From NCBI GenBank assembly GCA_025996815.1, contig BNTT01000109.1, positions 1-10,351 on the forward strand: a DNA stretch of 10,351 nt, read 5' to 3'. Position numbers and translations under genes: made by a program. The number at the start of each line of letters is the position of its first letter. Position 1 is the stretch's first letter. This DNA is from Bacteroidia bacterium. Lineage in GTDB: Bacteria > Bacteroidota > Bacteroidia > Bacteroidales > Azobacteroidaceae. Shown here piece by piece: positions 1 through 6,338 of this stretch. The notes beneath the pieces were generated by a model. That model was given only the letters and a program-made list of their open reading frames with translations, did no database searches and was not told where the DNA came from.

Positions 1-1590
1 CCGAAAGTTTTTCTGCCCAACTATGCGGAGTTTTACGAAAAACGCTGGTTTGAAGCCTGTTCGCTGCATACGCCCGTCACGGAAATCCAATATGCCGGGC
101 AGCAGACGCCTTTTGGCACAAACATCCTGTTTGAATTGGCTGACGCGCTGACCTTTGCGCTCGAAATTTGCGAGGACGTTTGGTCGGTTGTTCCGCCAAG
201 TTCCCACCACGCTATGGCGGGTGCCAACCTGATTTTTAACCTCTCGGCGAGCGACGAACTGATTGGTAAGCAGCACTATGTGAAATCGCTGCTGAGCCAG
301 CAATCGGCACGCTGCCAAGCCGCCTACGTCTATGCCGCCGCCGGTTTTGGCGAATCTTCCACCGACTTAGTCTATGCCGGCAATGCCTACGTCTACGAAA
401 ACGGCAAACTGCTGGCACAAGCGCAACGCTTCCAACTCACCGAGCAACTGATTTTCAGCGAGATAGATGTCGAACTGTTGACGGCAGAGCGCAAAAAAAA
501 CACTACATTTATCGCCCGCCCCGTCGCAGACAATTACCGCATCGTAACGATTTCCGGTGGTGTCATTGCGGGCTTGACCCGCAATCCCCTGCCCAATAGC
601 ACCCTTTCGCGCCCCATCAACCCCACGCCATTCATCCCGTCCACCGACCAATATAACGATAGTTGCGACGAAATTTTCTCCATTCAGGTGGCGGGATTGG
701 CGAAGCGATTGGTGCACACGCACTGCAAGAGCCTCATCATCGGCGTGTCGGGCGGCTTGGATTCCACTTTGGCACTGCTGGTGTGCGCAAAGACGGTCGA
801 TAAACTCGGATTGCCGCGCCAAACCATTTGCGGCGTTACGATGCCCGGCTTTGGCACCACCGACCGCACCCACACCAATGCCGTGCAACTGATGCAGTCG
901 CTGGGCATTCAAATCAAAGAAATAAGCATCGTGGCGGCTTGTGAACAGCATTTCAAGGACATCGGGCACGACCCCAATATTCACGACATCACCTACGAAA
1001 ACACGCAAGCCCGCGAGCGGACGCAAATCCTGATGGATTTGTCCAACCAAATGAGCGGTCTGGTGGTCGGTACGGGCGATTTGTCGGAACTCGCACTCGG
1101 CTGGGCTACCTACAACGGCGACCATATTTCGATGTACGGCGTAAATTCGGGCATCCCCAAGACGCTCGTCCGCCATCTGGTGCGCTGGGTGGCTGAAACG
1201 CAGATGGATGCCGGCAGCAGGGCGACTTTGCAGGACATTATCGACACGCCCGTAAGCCCCGAACTGCTGCCTAAAAACGCCGACGGCAGTATGGCGCAAT
1301 TCACCGAGGACGTGGTGGGACCCTACGAACTGCACGATTTCGTCCTTTTCTACACCCTGCGCTACGGTTTCACGCCTGAGAAAATCTTTTTTTTGGCGCA
1401 ACACGCATTCAAGGGAAAATTTGACGATGCGATGATTAAAAAGTGGATGCAGGTGTTCTACAAGCGGTTTTTCAGTCAGCAATTCAAGCGCAGTTGCCTG
1501 CCCGACGGTCCGAAAGTGGGGTCGGTCAATCTCTCTCCGCGTGGCGATTGGCGTATGCCGAGCGATGCAAGCGCGGCGGGGTGGTTGTGA
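1..1590 (+). CDS. nadE: NAD(+) synthetase, glutamine-hydrolysing (5' end missing)
   Basis: This enzyme makes NAD+ from deamido-NAD+, ATP and glutamine, the last step of NAD synthesis, in the cytoplasm. The frame is open from base 1 and no start is visible, so the gene begins upstream. 529 codons remain; from memory the Bacteroidetes enzyme has about 640, so roughly 110 residues are missing, including the catalytic Glu of the nitrilase-type glutaminase domain. Visible catalytic residues are the Lys at window codon 2 (PKVFLPNY) and the Cys nucleophile at codon 57 (EICEDVW). The synthetase domain carries the pyrophosphate loop SGGLDS at codons 250-255, followed by PGFGTTDRT, QARERTQILMD and GTGDLSELALGWATYNGD. 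The linker between the domains contains the peptide GGVIAGLTRNPLP, encoded by a palindromic repeat-like element at 565-585. A TTG at 136 is an internal codon and not the start. Family assignment is very secure. Confidence 0.97.
   Translation, partial: PKVFLPNYAEFYEKRWFEACSLHTPVTEIQYAGQQTPFGTNILFELADALTFALEICEDVWSVVPPSSHHAMAGANLIFNLSASDELIGKQHYVKSLLSQQSARCQAAYVYAAAGFGESSTDLVYAGNAYVYENGKLLAQAQRFQLTEQLIFSEIDVELLTAERKKNTTFIARPVADNYRIVTISGGVIAGLTRNPLPNSTLSRPINPTPFIPSTDQYNDSCDEIFSIQVAGLAKRLVHTHCKSLIIGVSGGLDSTLALLVCAKTVDKLGLPRQTICGVTMPGFGTTDRTHTNAVQLMQSLGIQIKEISIVAACEQHFKDIGHDPNIHDITYENTQARERTQILMDLSNQMSGLVVGTGDLSELALGWATYNGDHISMYGVNSGIPKTLVRHLVRWVAETQMDAGSRATLQDIIDTPVSPELLPKNADGSMAQFTEDVVGPYELHDFVLFYTLRYGFTPEKIFFLAQHAFKGKFDDAMIKKWMQVFYKRFFSQQFKRSCLPDGPKVGSVNLSPRGDWRMPSDASAAGWL
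565..585. repeat. Palindromic dispersed-repeat-like element inside nadE
   Basis: A perfect 8-bp inverted repeat, ATTGCGGG at 565-572 and CCCGCAAT at 578-585, surrounds the 5-base loop CTTGA. With its flanks it reads as TGTCATTGCGGGCTTGACC and onward to about 590. This wording closely resembles a short palindromic repeat that I recall from many bacterial genomes, where it is translated as VIAGLTRNP on one strand and IAGQARNDT on the other. Here it is in frame and adds the peptide VIAGLTRNPLP to the linker between the glutaminase and synthetase domains. The palindrome is seen directly; that it is a mobile or multicopy element is inferred from memory and needs a genome-wide count. Confidence 0.7.
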
Positions 1591-1613
1591 AACGAAAAAA
1601 TTTTGTACCTTTG
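1585..1613 (+). promoter_or_regulatory. Bacteroidetes-type promoter of gcvH
   Basis: TACCTTTG at 1606-1613 matches the TAnnTTTG -7 box, and TTG at 1585-1587 lies 18 bases upstream as a plausible -33 element. The -33 part overlaps the last codons of nadE. The transcript would start about 45 bases before the gcvH ATG. The leader also contains a chance-sized ORF of six codons (1624-1644, MKRNIV), for which I have no functional evidence. Confidence 0.7.
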
Positions 1614-1662
1614 CCCCTAAGTTATGAAACGTAATATTGTATAACATAAAAATTGAATAAAA

Positions 1663-2043
1663 ATGAATTTTCCTGAAAATTTGAAGTACACCAACGACCA
1701 CGAGTGGATTCGGGTGGAAGGTGAGAATGCCTACATCGGCATCACCGATTATGCGCAAGACCAACTGGGCGAAATCGTGTTTGTGGACGTGGCTACGGTG
1801 GGCGAAACCATCGCGCAAAACGAGGTTTTCGGCTCGATTGAAGCCGTGAAAACGGTGTCCGATTTGCTGATGCCGGTGAGTGCTAAGGTGTTGGAACTCA
1901 ACGCCGATTTGGAAGACCAGCCCGAATTGGTCAATAGCGACCCCTACGGCAAGGGCTGGATTTTGAAAGTGGCAGTGACGGATGCTTCACAGTTGAACAG
2001 CCTGATGGATGCCGCGAAGTACAAATCATTCGTTGCAGCATGA
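1663..2043 (+). CDS. gcvH: Glycine cleavage system H protein
   Basis: GcvH carries the aminomethyl group on a lipoyl-lysine arm between the P, T and L proteins of the glycine cleavage system. The 126-residue length is normal. The N-terminus [11 protein letters not shown] is typical, [17 protein letters not shown] follows at residues 26-42, and the lipoylation site is Lys63 in [10 protein letters not shown]. The C-terminal part [10 protein letters not shown] is also conserved. The ATG at 1663 gives the expected family N-terminus and follows an A-rich stretch, as is common in Bacteroidetes, which make little use of Shine-Dalgarno sequences. Its stop overlaps the purE start in an ATGA, so the two are probably translationally coupled. 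No P, T or L gene lies in the window. Confidence 0.97.
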   Translation: MNFPENLKYTNDHEWIRVEGENAYIGITDYAQDQLGEIVFVDVATVGETIAQNEVFGSIEAVKTVSDLLMPVSAKVLELNADLEDQPELVNSDPYGKGWILKVAVTDASQLNSLMDAAKYKSFVAA

Positions 2044-2546
2044 TTGCGCGTGTGAGTATCATCATGGGGAGCACCTCAGACCTCCCGGTGATGGAAAAAG
2101 CAGCAAAAATCTTGGATGAGTTTGAGGTGCCGTTCGAGATGCACGCCTTGTCGGCGCATCGCACGCCCGCCGAGGTGGAAGATTTTGCCAAAAATGCCCA
2201 AGTCAGAGGCATCGAAGTGATTATTGCCGCCGCGGGAATGGCGGCGCACCTGCCGGGGGTGATTGCCTCAATGACCACATTGCCCGTCATCGGCGTGCCC
2301 ATCAACTCGACCCTCGACGGCATCGACGCACTTTTGGCAATCGTACAAATGCCTCCGGGCATCCCCGTAGCCACAGTCGGCATCAACGCCGCAATGAATG
2401 CCGCCATTTTGGCAACGCAATTTTTGGCAATCAAAGACCCCGCATTGCAAACCAAATTGGCAGATTACAAGGTTGGGTTGAAGAAAAAAATCGTGCAAGC
2501 CAATGGTGAATTGGCGGCGGTGAAATTTAAGTTTAAAACAAATTAA
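2040..2546 (+). CDS. purE: N5-carboxyaminoimidazole ribonucleotide mutase
   Basis: PurE class I converts N5-CAIR to CAIR in de novo purine synthesis and acts as a cytoplasmic octamer. All hallmark motifs are present in the 168 residues: GSTSD at 10-14, LSAHRTP at 38-43 with the catalytic His at 40, [10 protein letters not shown] at 64-73 and [21 protein letters not shown] at 85-105. The ATG overlaps the gcvH stop (ATGA), which fixes the start. No purK gene is visible nearby. The tail after about residue 155 is Lys-rich and not conserved. The TAA is followed after a single base by the ATG of a small AT-rich ORF, so purE directly abuts the inserted module. Confidence 0.97.
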   Translation: MIARVSIIMGSTSDLPVMEKAAKILDEFEVPFEMHALSAHRTPAEVEDFAKNAQVRGIEVIIAAAGMAAHLPGVIASMTTLPVIGVPINSTLDGIDALLAIVQMPPGIPVATVGINAAMNAAILATQFLAIKDPALQTKLADYKVGLKKKIVQANGELAAVKFKFKTN

Positions 2547-2547
2547 A

Positions 2548-2631
2548 ATGAAATTGGCTGAAATAGCCATTGAAGAAAATAAAGATATAATTATAGGACG
2601 ATGGAAAGAATATTTTAAGGACAAAAAATGA
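2548..2631 (+). pseudogene. 27-residue remnant resembling the C-terminus of a DUF4160 protein
   Basis: The ORF encodes 27 residues, MKLAEIAIEENKDIIIGRWK and then EYFKDKK. The pattern of a Glu/Asn-rich helix followed by II..W.EYF resembles, from memory, the C-terminus of DUF4160 proteins, which are usually 80-90 residues long. DUF4160 genes often sit directly before a DUF2442 gene, and that is what follows here with an ATGA overlap. The upstream part is absent: the same frame meets a stop at 2521 inside purE. I read it as the 3' end of a lost DUF4160 gene that may still be translated and couple the DUF2442 gene. Without an alignment the family call is moderate. Confidence 0.55.
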
Positions 2632-2840
2632 TGCAACCACAAAAAATATGGTTTGAAAAGGAGAACATTGGTCTTCAATTGAAAGACGGGCGCACTGCAA
2701 CGCTTCCGTTAAGGGATTTTCCACGTCTTTACAATGCCAACAGCCAACAAAAAGAAAACTATACCTTATCGCCTTTTGGAATACATTGGGCAGAAATTGA
2801 TGAAGACTTGAGTTTTGAGGGCTTTTTCTATAACAAGTAA
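2628..2840 (+). CDS. DUF2442 domain protein
   Basis: This 70-residue protein matches the DUF2442 pattern over its length: a beta-hairpin with LQLKDGRTATLPL (residues 16-28), then DFPRLYNAN (30-38) and the terminal GIHWAEIDEDLSFEGFF (51-67). The function is not established. DUF2442 proteins are commonly encoded next to DUF4160 proteins, and the pair is sometimes listed with toxin-antitoxin-like small modules. The start overlaps the stop of the 27-codon remnant (ATGA), with a second ATG at 2631 as an alternative. Base composition is clearly more AT-rich than in purE or ispG, which suggests a later arrival. It ends 8 bases before ispG, so it probably shares the gcvH-purE-ispG transcript. Confidence 0.8.
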   Translation: MMQPQKIWFEKENIGLQLKDGRTATLPLRDFPRLYNANSQQKENYTLSPFGIHWAEIDEDLSFEGFFYNK

Positions 2841-2848
2841 ATTTTGCT

Positions 2849-4234
2849 ATGAACTATAAGCGCAGAGAAACCACTGTGGTGCAAATCGGCAACACGCCTC
2901 TGGGCGGCAGCCATCCGATTCGCATTCAGTCTATGACGAACACCTCGACGATGGATACCGAAGGCTCTGTGCAGCAATGTATTCGCATCATTGAGGCGGG
3001 CGGCGAGTACGTTCGATTGACTGCTCAGGGTGTGCGTGAGGGTGAAAATCTGCAGCATATTAGAGCACGGTTGCGCGAATTGGGCTATCATACGCCTCTT
3101 GTTGCCGATATTCATTTCAACCCCAAGGCGGCGGCGGCGGCGGCGCAAACGGTCGAAAAAGTGCGCATCAATCCGGGCAATTTTGGCGACCCTGTGGCAG
3201 ACTTTATCCCCTTTCTGAATGTCTGCAAGGCACATAACACCGCCATTCGCATCGGCGTCAATCACGGCTCGCTGAGTGAGCGCATGATGGCAAAATATGG
3301 CGACACACCGCGCGGGATGGTCGAATCGTGTATGGAATTTTTGCGCGTGTGCGTGGCTGAAAATTTCGCGAATGTGGTGCTAAGCATCAAGGCTTCAAAC
3401 ACTTATGTGATGGTGCAGACCGTCCGCCTGCTGGTCGCCACGATGGACAGGGAGGGTATGGCATTTCCGCTACATCTCGGTGTCACGGAGGCGGGCGACG
3501 GCGAAGACGGGCGCATCAAATCGGCAGTCGGCATCGGCACACTGCTGCGGGAGGGCATTGGCGACACCATCCGCGTGTCGCTGAGCGAAGACCCTGAGGC
3601 AGAGATACCTGTTGCGCGCTTTTTGGTGGATTATGCTTCTCAACAATTACGAATTACGAATTACGAATTACGGGTTGAAATTGTGGATATGCCTTTTGAT
3701 GTTGTGCCTGATACTTCGTTTATTGTGGTGTCTAATCCGGCTTCGCAATCGTCCGCACGGGTCGTGTGCGCCACTTATCACGAGCCTGATTTGGATGCTT
3801 TCCGCCTCAAAGCCGCCACGGACTGCGGGGCTTTTTTTCTGGATAACTTGGCGGATGGCATCAAATTGACGAACACCGCGCCGAACATCACGCCCCAGGA
3901 CGTGCAGTCGGTCGCCTTTGGCATTTTGCAGGCGACGGGGCGGCGCATCACGAAGACCGAATACATCTCGTGCCCCAGTTGCGGGCGCACGCTCTTTGAT
4001 TTGCAGGCGGCGATTAAAAAAGTGAAAGCCGCCACACAGCACCTCGTAGGACTGAAAATCGCCATCATGGGCTGCATCGTCAACGGTCCGGGCGAAATGG
4101 CGGATGCCGATTATGGCTATGTTGGCGCGGGCGCGGGCAAAGTGAGCCTCTACAAGGGCAAGGAATGCGTCTTGAAAAACATCCCCGAAGCGGATGCCGT
4201 TGCCGAGTTGCTGCAATTGATTGAATCACAATAG
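2849..4234 (+). CDS. ispG: 4-hydroxy-3-methylbut-2-enyl diphosphate synthase (shortened long form)
   Basis: IspG (GcpE) is a [4Fe-4S] enzyme that converts MEcPP to HMBPP in the MEP isoprenoid pathway. The N-terminal TIM barrel is clear (GSHPIRIQSMTNT, ADIHFNPKAA, VEKVRINPGNFGD, LHLGVTEAGDGEDGRIKSA). The cluster ligands are Cys375 and Cys378 (CPSCGRTLFDL) and Cys409, with conserved Glu416 (GCIVNGPGE), followed by DADYGYVGAGAGK. The protein has 461 residues. Classical bacterial IspG has about 370 and Bacteroidetes or plant-type forms about 600 or more, so the middle insertion domain is reduced to about 100 residues. The retained middle part (DAFRLKAATDCGAFFLDNLADGIKL) matches the end of the long-form insert. 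A heptanucleotide repeat encodes QLRITNYELR at the start of this middle part. A (GCG)6 run encodes six alanines at 3128-3145. The ATG at 2849 gives the expected N-terminus. Confidence 0.95.
   Translation: MNYKRRETTVVQIGNTPLGGSHPIRIQSMTNTSTMDTEGSVQQCIRIIEAGGEYVRLTAQGVREGENLQHIRARLRELGYHTPLVADIHFNPKAAAAAAQTVEKVRINPGNFGDPVADFIPFLNVCKAHNTAIRIGVNHGSLSERMMAKYGDTPRGMVESCMEFLRVCVAENFANVVLSIKASNTYVMVQTVRLLVATMDREGMAFPLHLGVTEAGDGEDGRIKSAVGIGTLLREGIGDTIRVSLSEDPEAEIPVARFLVDYASQQLRITNYELRVEIVDMPFDVVPDTSFIVVSNPASQSSARVVCATYHEPDLDAFRLKAATDCGAFFLDNLADGIKLTNTAPNITPQDVQSVAFGILQATGRRITKTEYISCPSCGRTLFDLQAAIKKVKAATQHLVGLKIAIMGCIVNGPGEMADADYGYVGAGAGKVSLYKGKECVLKNIPEADAVAELLQLIESQ
3645..3672. repeat. Heptanucleotide tandem repeat (AATTACG)4 within ispG
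   Basis: Four perfect, uninterrupted copies of AATTACG occupy 28 bases. Because the unit is 7 bases, it cycles through all three frames and gives the peptide period LRITNYE; in ispG it reads as QLRITNYELR. Repeats translated as LRITNYE are, from memory, dispersed in Bacteroidetes and resemble the short tandem heptamer repeats of cyanobacteria. The unit length is not a multiple of three, so a change of one copy would shift the ispG frame. Confidence 0.9.
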
Positions 4235-4254
4235 ACAAATTTTTCGTACCTTTG
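4221..4254 (+). promoter_or_regulatory. Bacteroidetes-type promoter of galE
   Basis: TACCTTTG at 4247-4254 matches the TAnnTTTG -7 box and lies 26 bases before the galE ATG, in the 46-base gap after ispG. A TTG at 4221-4223 is 23 bases upstream of the box, which is a little far for a -33 element, so only the -7 box is well supported. It would allow galE to be transcribed independently of ispG. Confidence 0.6.
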
Positions 4255-4280
4255 TCCCTTGAAAAAAAACATATATCGTT

Positions 4281-5321
4281 ATGAAAGAAAAAATTTTAGT
4301 GACCGGCGGTGCGGGATACATCGGGTCGCACACCACGGTGGAGTTGCAAACGGCTGGTTATGAGGTTGTTATCGTCGATAACCTGTCTAACTCCAACGAG
4401 GAAGTCATTGACGGCATCGCGCGTGTGAGCGACTCCCGTCCGGCGTTTGAAAAGGTGGATTGCACCGACAAGGCGGCGATGGATGGCGTGTTCAAAAAAC
4501 ACGCGGGCATCAAGGGCATCATCCATTTTGCTGCCAGCAAGGCGGTGGGCGAATCGGTCGAAAAGCCGCTGCTCTACTACCGCAACAACATTGTGTCGCT
4601 CGTCAATCTGCTGGAACTCATGCCCGCGCACAAAGTGGACGGCATCGTATTCTCCTCATCCTGCACGGTTTACGGACAGCCCAACCCCAAAGATTTGCCC
4701 GTGACGGAAACGGCTCCCATCCTGCCGGCGACTTCGCCCTACGGCAACACGAAGCAAATCGACGAAGAAATTATCCGCGACACCATCCACGCGGGCGTGC
4801 CTTTCAAAAGCATCATCCTGCGCTATTTCAACCCGATTGGAGCGCATCCGACGGCTGAAATCGGCGAATTGCCCAACGGTGTGCCGCAAAACCTCATTCC
4901 GTATCTTACACAAACGGCGATAGGCATTCGCAAGGAATTGTCCGTCTTCGGCAACGACTACAGCACGCCCGACGGCTCGTGTATCCGCGATTTCATCAAC
5001 GTCGTGGACTTGGCAAAAGCCCACGTGATTGCCATCGAACGGATGCTGAACAACAAGTCGAAAGCCCCGCTGGAATACTTCAACTTGGGCACCGGACGCG
5101 GCGTGTCGGTGTTGGAACTCATCAACACATTTGAAAAAGCCACCGGAGTGCCCGTGCCGCACAAGATTGTAGCCCGCCGCGAGGGCGACATCGAACAAAT
5201 CTGGGCAAATCCGCACTACGCCAACGAGGTGCTCGGCTGGAAAGCCACAGAAACCCTCGAAGACACACTGAAATCGGCATGGGCGTGGCAGCAAAAACTC
5301 CGTGAACGCGGGATAATGTAA
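4281..5321 (+). CDS. galE: UDP-glucose 4-epimerase
   Basis: GalE interconverts UDP-glucose and UDP-galactose using bound NAD+, feeding the Leloir pathway and surface-glycan synthesis. The 346-residue protein is an extended short-chain dehydrogenase/reductase: the NAD-binding GGAGYIGSH lies at residues 9-17, IVDNLSNS at 31-38, HFAASKAVGES at 82-92, the catalytic Ser127 in FSSSCTVYG, and Tyr154 with Lys158 in the YGNTK catalytic motif. RYFNPIGAHP, the substrate-binding region and IRDFINVVDLAKAH follow, with GTGRGVSVLELI near the end, all as in true GalE. The start follows an A-rich stretch and gives the usual N-terminus. The stop overlaps the next start by one base (TAATG), which suggests coupling to the membrane protein downstream. 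Confidence 0.95.
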   Translation: MKEKILVTGGAGYIGSHTTVELQTAGYEVVIVDNLSNSNEEVIDGIARVSDSRPAFEKVDCTDKAAMDGVFKKHAGIKGIIHFAASKAVGESVEKPLLYYRNNIVSLVNLLELMPAHKVDGIVFSSSCTVYGQPNPKDLPVTETAPILPATSPYGNTKQIDEEIIRDTIHAGVPFKSIILRYFNPIGAHPTAEIGELPNGVPQNLIPYLTQTAIGIRKELSVFGNDYSTPDGSCIRDFINVVDLAKAHVIAIERMLNNKSKAPLEYFNLGTGRGVSVLELINTFEKATGVPVPHKIVARREGDIEQIWANPHYANEVLGWKATETLEDTLKSAWAWQQKLRERGIM

Positions 5322-6325
5322 TGGATGCAAACTTTGACAAACAGATGCGGCAGGTTATTTTCTTGCTTGCGATTATCTTGTTGGCGGGGCTGATTATTGG
5401 GCAGTTGGCTTATTTTGTCAGTTCGTTTCTTGGCTCGGTTGCGATGTATGCGCTGTTGCGCACGCCGCACCGCTATTTGAGGCGGAAAGGGTGGAGTAAT
5501 ACGCTGGCTACGAGCACTTTAATGGTTGCTACATTGCTGGCTTTTGCGCTGATTTTGGGGGGATTTTCGGCTTTGGTCTATTCTTCTGCGTCCAATTTTG
5601 ATGTTCAAATTTTCAAGGTGGAGCTGAATAATTTGGGTGATTGGATTTTCGACCGTTGGGGCTACAATATTTTTTCGCAAGACGTTGTGCAAAAGGGACT
5701 TGGACACATTGGGAAAATCGTTCCAAGCATCGTTTCGACTGCCGGAAGCGCGATGACCAACCTCATTATGATGCTGTTTGTGCTCTATTTTATGTTGCAG
5801 GATTCCGAGCCGATGGAGCGCGGACTTAGCGAATACCTCCCGTTTGACCCCGACACCAACCGCCAACTGAAAGCGGAGGGCAACAATATGATTTTGGCAA
5901 ATGCCGTTGGCGTGCCGCTGATTATGGTTTTGCAAATACTCTCTGCCGGTGTCGGCTATTGGCTCTTTAATGCGGGCAATCCCGTCATCTGGGGCATCCT
6001 GACGGGCTTTGTCGGGCTTATTCCGGTGGCAGGGACAGCCATTATGTGGTTGCCGCTGGCAATCAACCTGATGCTGGGAGGCTCCGTTGGGAACGGTGTC
6101 GCGCTCATCATCTACGGCGCGCTGGTGGTCGCCAATATGGAGCGCGTGGTGCAACTGACTTTTCTGCGAAAAAAGGCAAACTTGTATCCCCTCGTCACGA
6201 TTTTTGGGGTCATACTGGGGCTGCAAATTTTCGGATTTTGGGGCGTCATCTTCGGACCGCTGCTCCTCTCCACGTTCTTTTTCTCCGTGAAAGTCTATAA
6301 AAAAGAATACGAAAAAAATAATTAA
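5321..6325 (+). CDS. AI-2E family transporter (PF01594-type membrane protein)
   Basis: This is a polytopic inner-membrane protein of 334 residues. Hydrophobic segments lie at about 12-45 (two helices), 64-88, 143-160, 195-217, 222-252, 257-272 and 292-325, with an extramembrane stretch at about 90-140. The features LFVLYFMLQDSEPM (152-165), GFVGLIPVAGTAIMWLP (229-245) and GFWGVIFGPLLLS (305-317) are typical of the AI-2E/YdiK/PerM family. Members have been linked to autoinducer-2 export or to sodium/proton antiport, but the substrate cannot be read from sequence. It overlaps galE by one base and precedes the DUF362 gene by 13 bases, so the three are probably one operon, although no metabolic link is evident. 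Confidence 0.92.
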   Translation: MDANFDKQMRQVIFLLAIILLAGLIIGQLAYFVSSFLGSVAMYALLRTPHRYLRRKGWSNTLATSTLMVATLLAFALILGGFSALVYSSASNFDVQIFKVELNNLGDWIFDRWGYNIFSQDVVQKGLGHIGKIVPSIVSTAGSAMTNLIMMLFVLYFMLQDSEPMERGLSEYLPFDPDTNRQLKAEGNNMILANAVGVPLIMVLQILSAGVGYWLFNAGNPVIWGILTGFVGLIPVAGTAIMWLPLAINLMLGGSVGNGVALIIYGALVVANMERVVQLTFLRKKANLYPLVTIFGVILGLQIFGFWGVIFGPLLLSTFFFSVKVYKKEYEKNN

Positions 6326-6338
6326 AACACATAATATT

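Noticed and set aside
136..138. TTG as a start codon for NadE
   Set aside because: Codons 1-45 upstream match the NadE glutaminase domain, including the catalytic Lys, so the TTG is internal.
1624..1644. Six-codon ORF (MKRNIV) in the gcvH leader, flanked by GTTAT and ATAAC
   Set aside because: It is short enough to occur by chance, the 5-bp stem is weak, and no attenuator, riboswitch core or run of regulatory codons is visible.
367..1818. Minus-strand open frame of 483 codons opposite nadE and the start of gcvH
   Set aside because: It is a shadow of nadE codon usage. The translation is rich in Arg/His with no recognisable domain, and the plus-strand protein is conserved throughout.
3128..3145. 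(GCG)6 trinucleotide run in ispG
   Set aside because: It encodes alanines where the family already has an Ala-rich helix, it stays in frame under slippage, and it fits local GC-rich codon use, so it is not a separate element.
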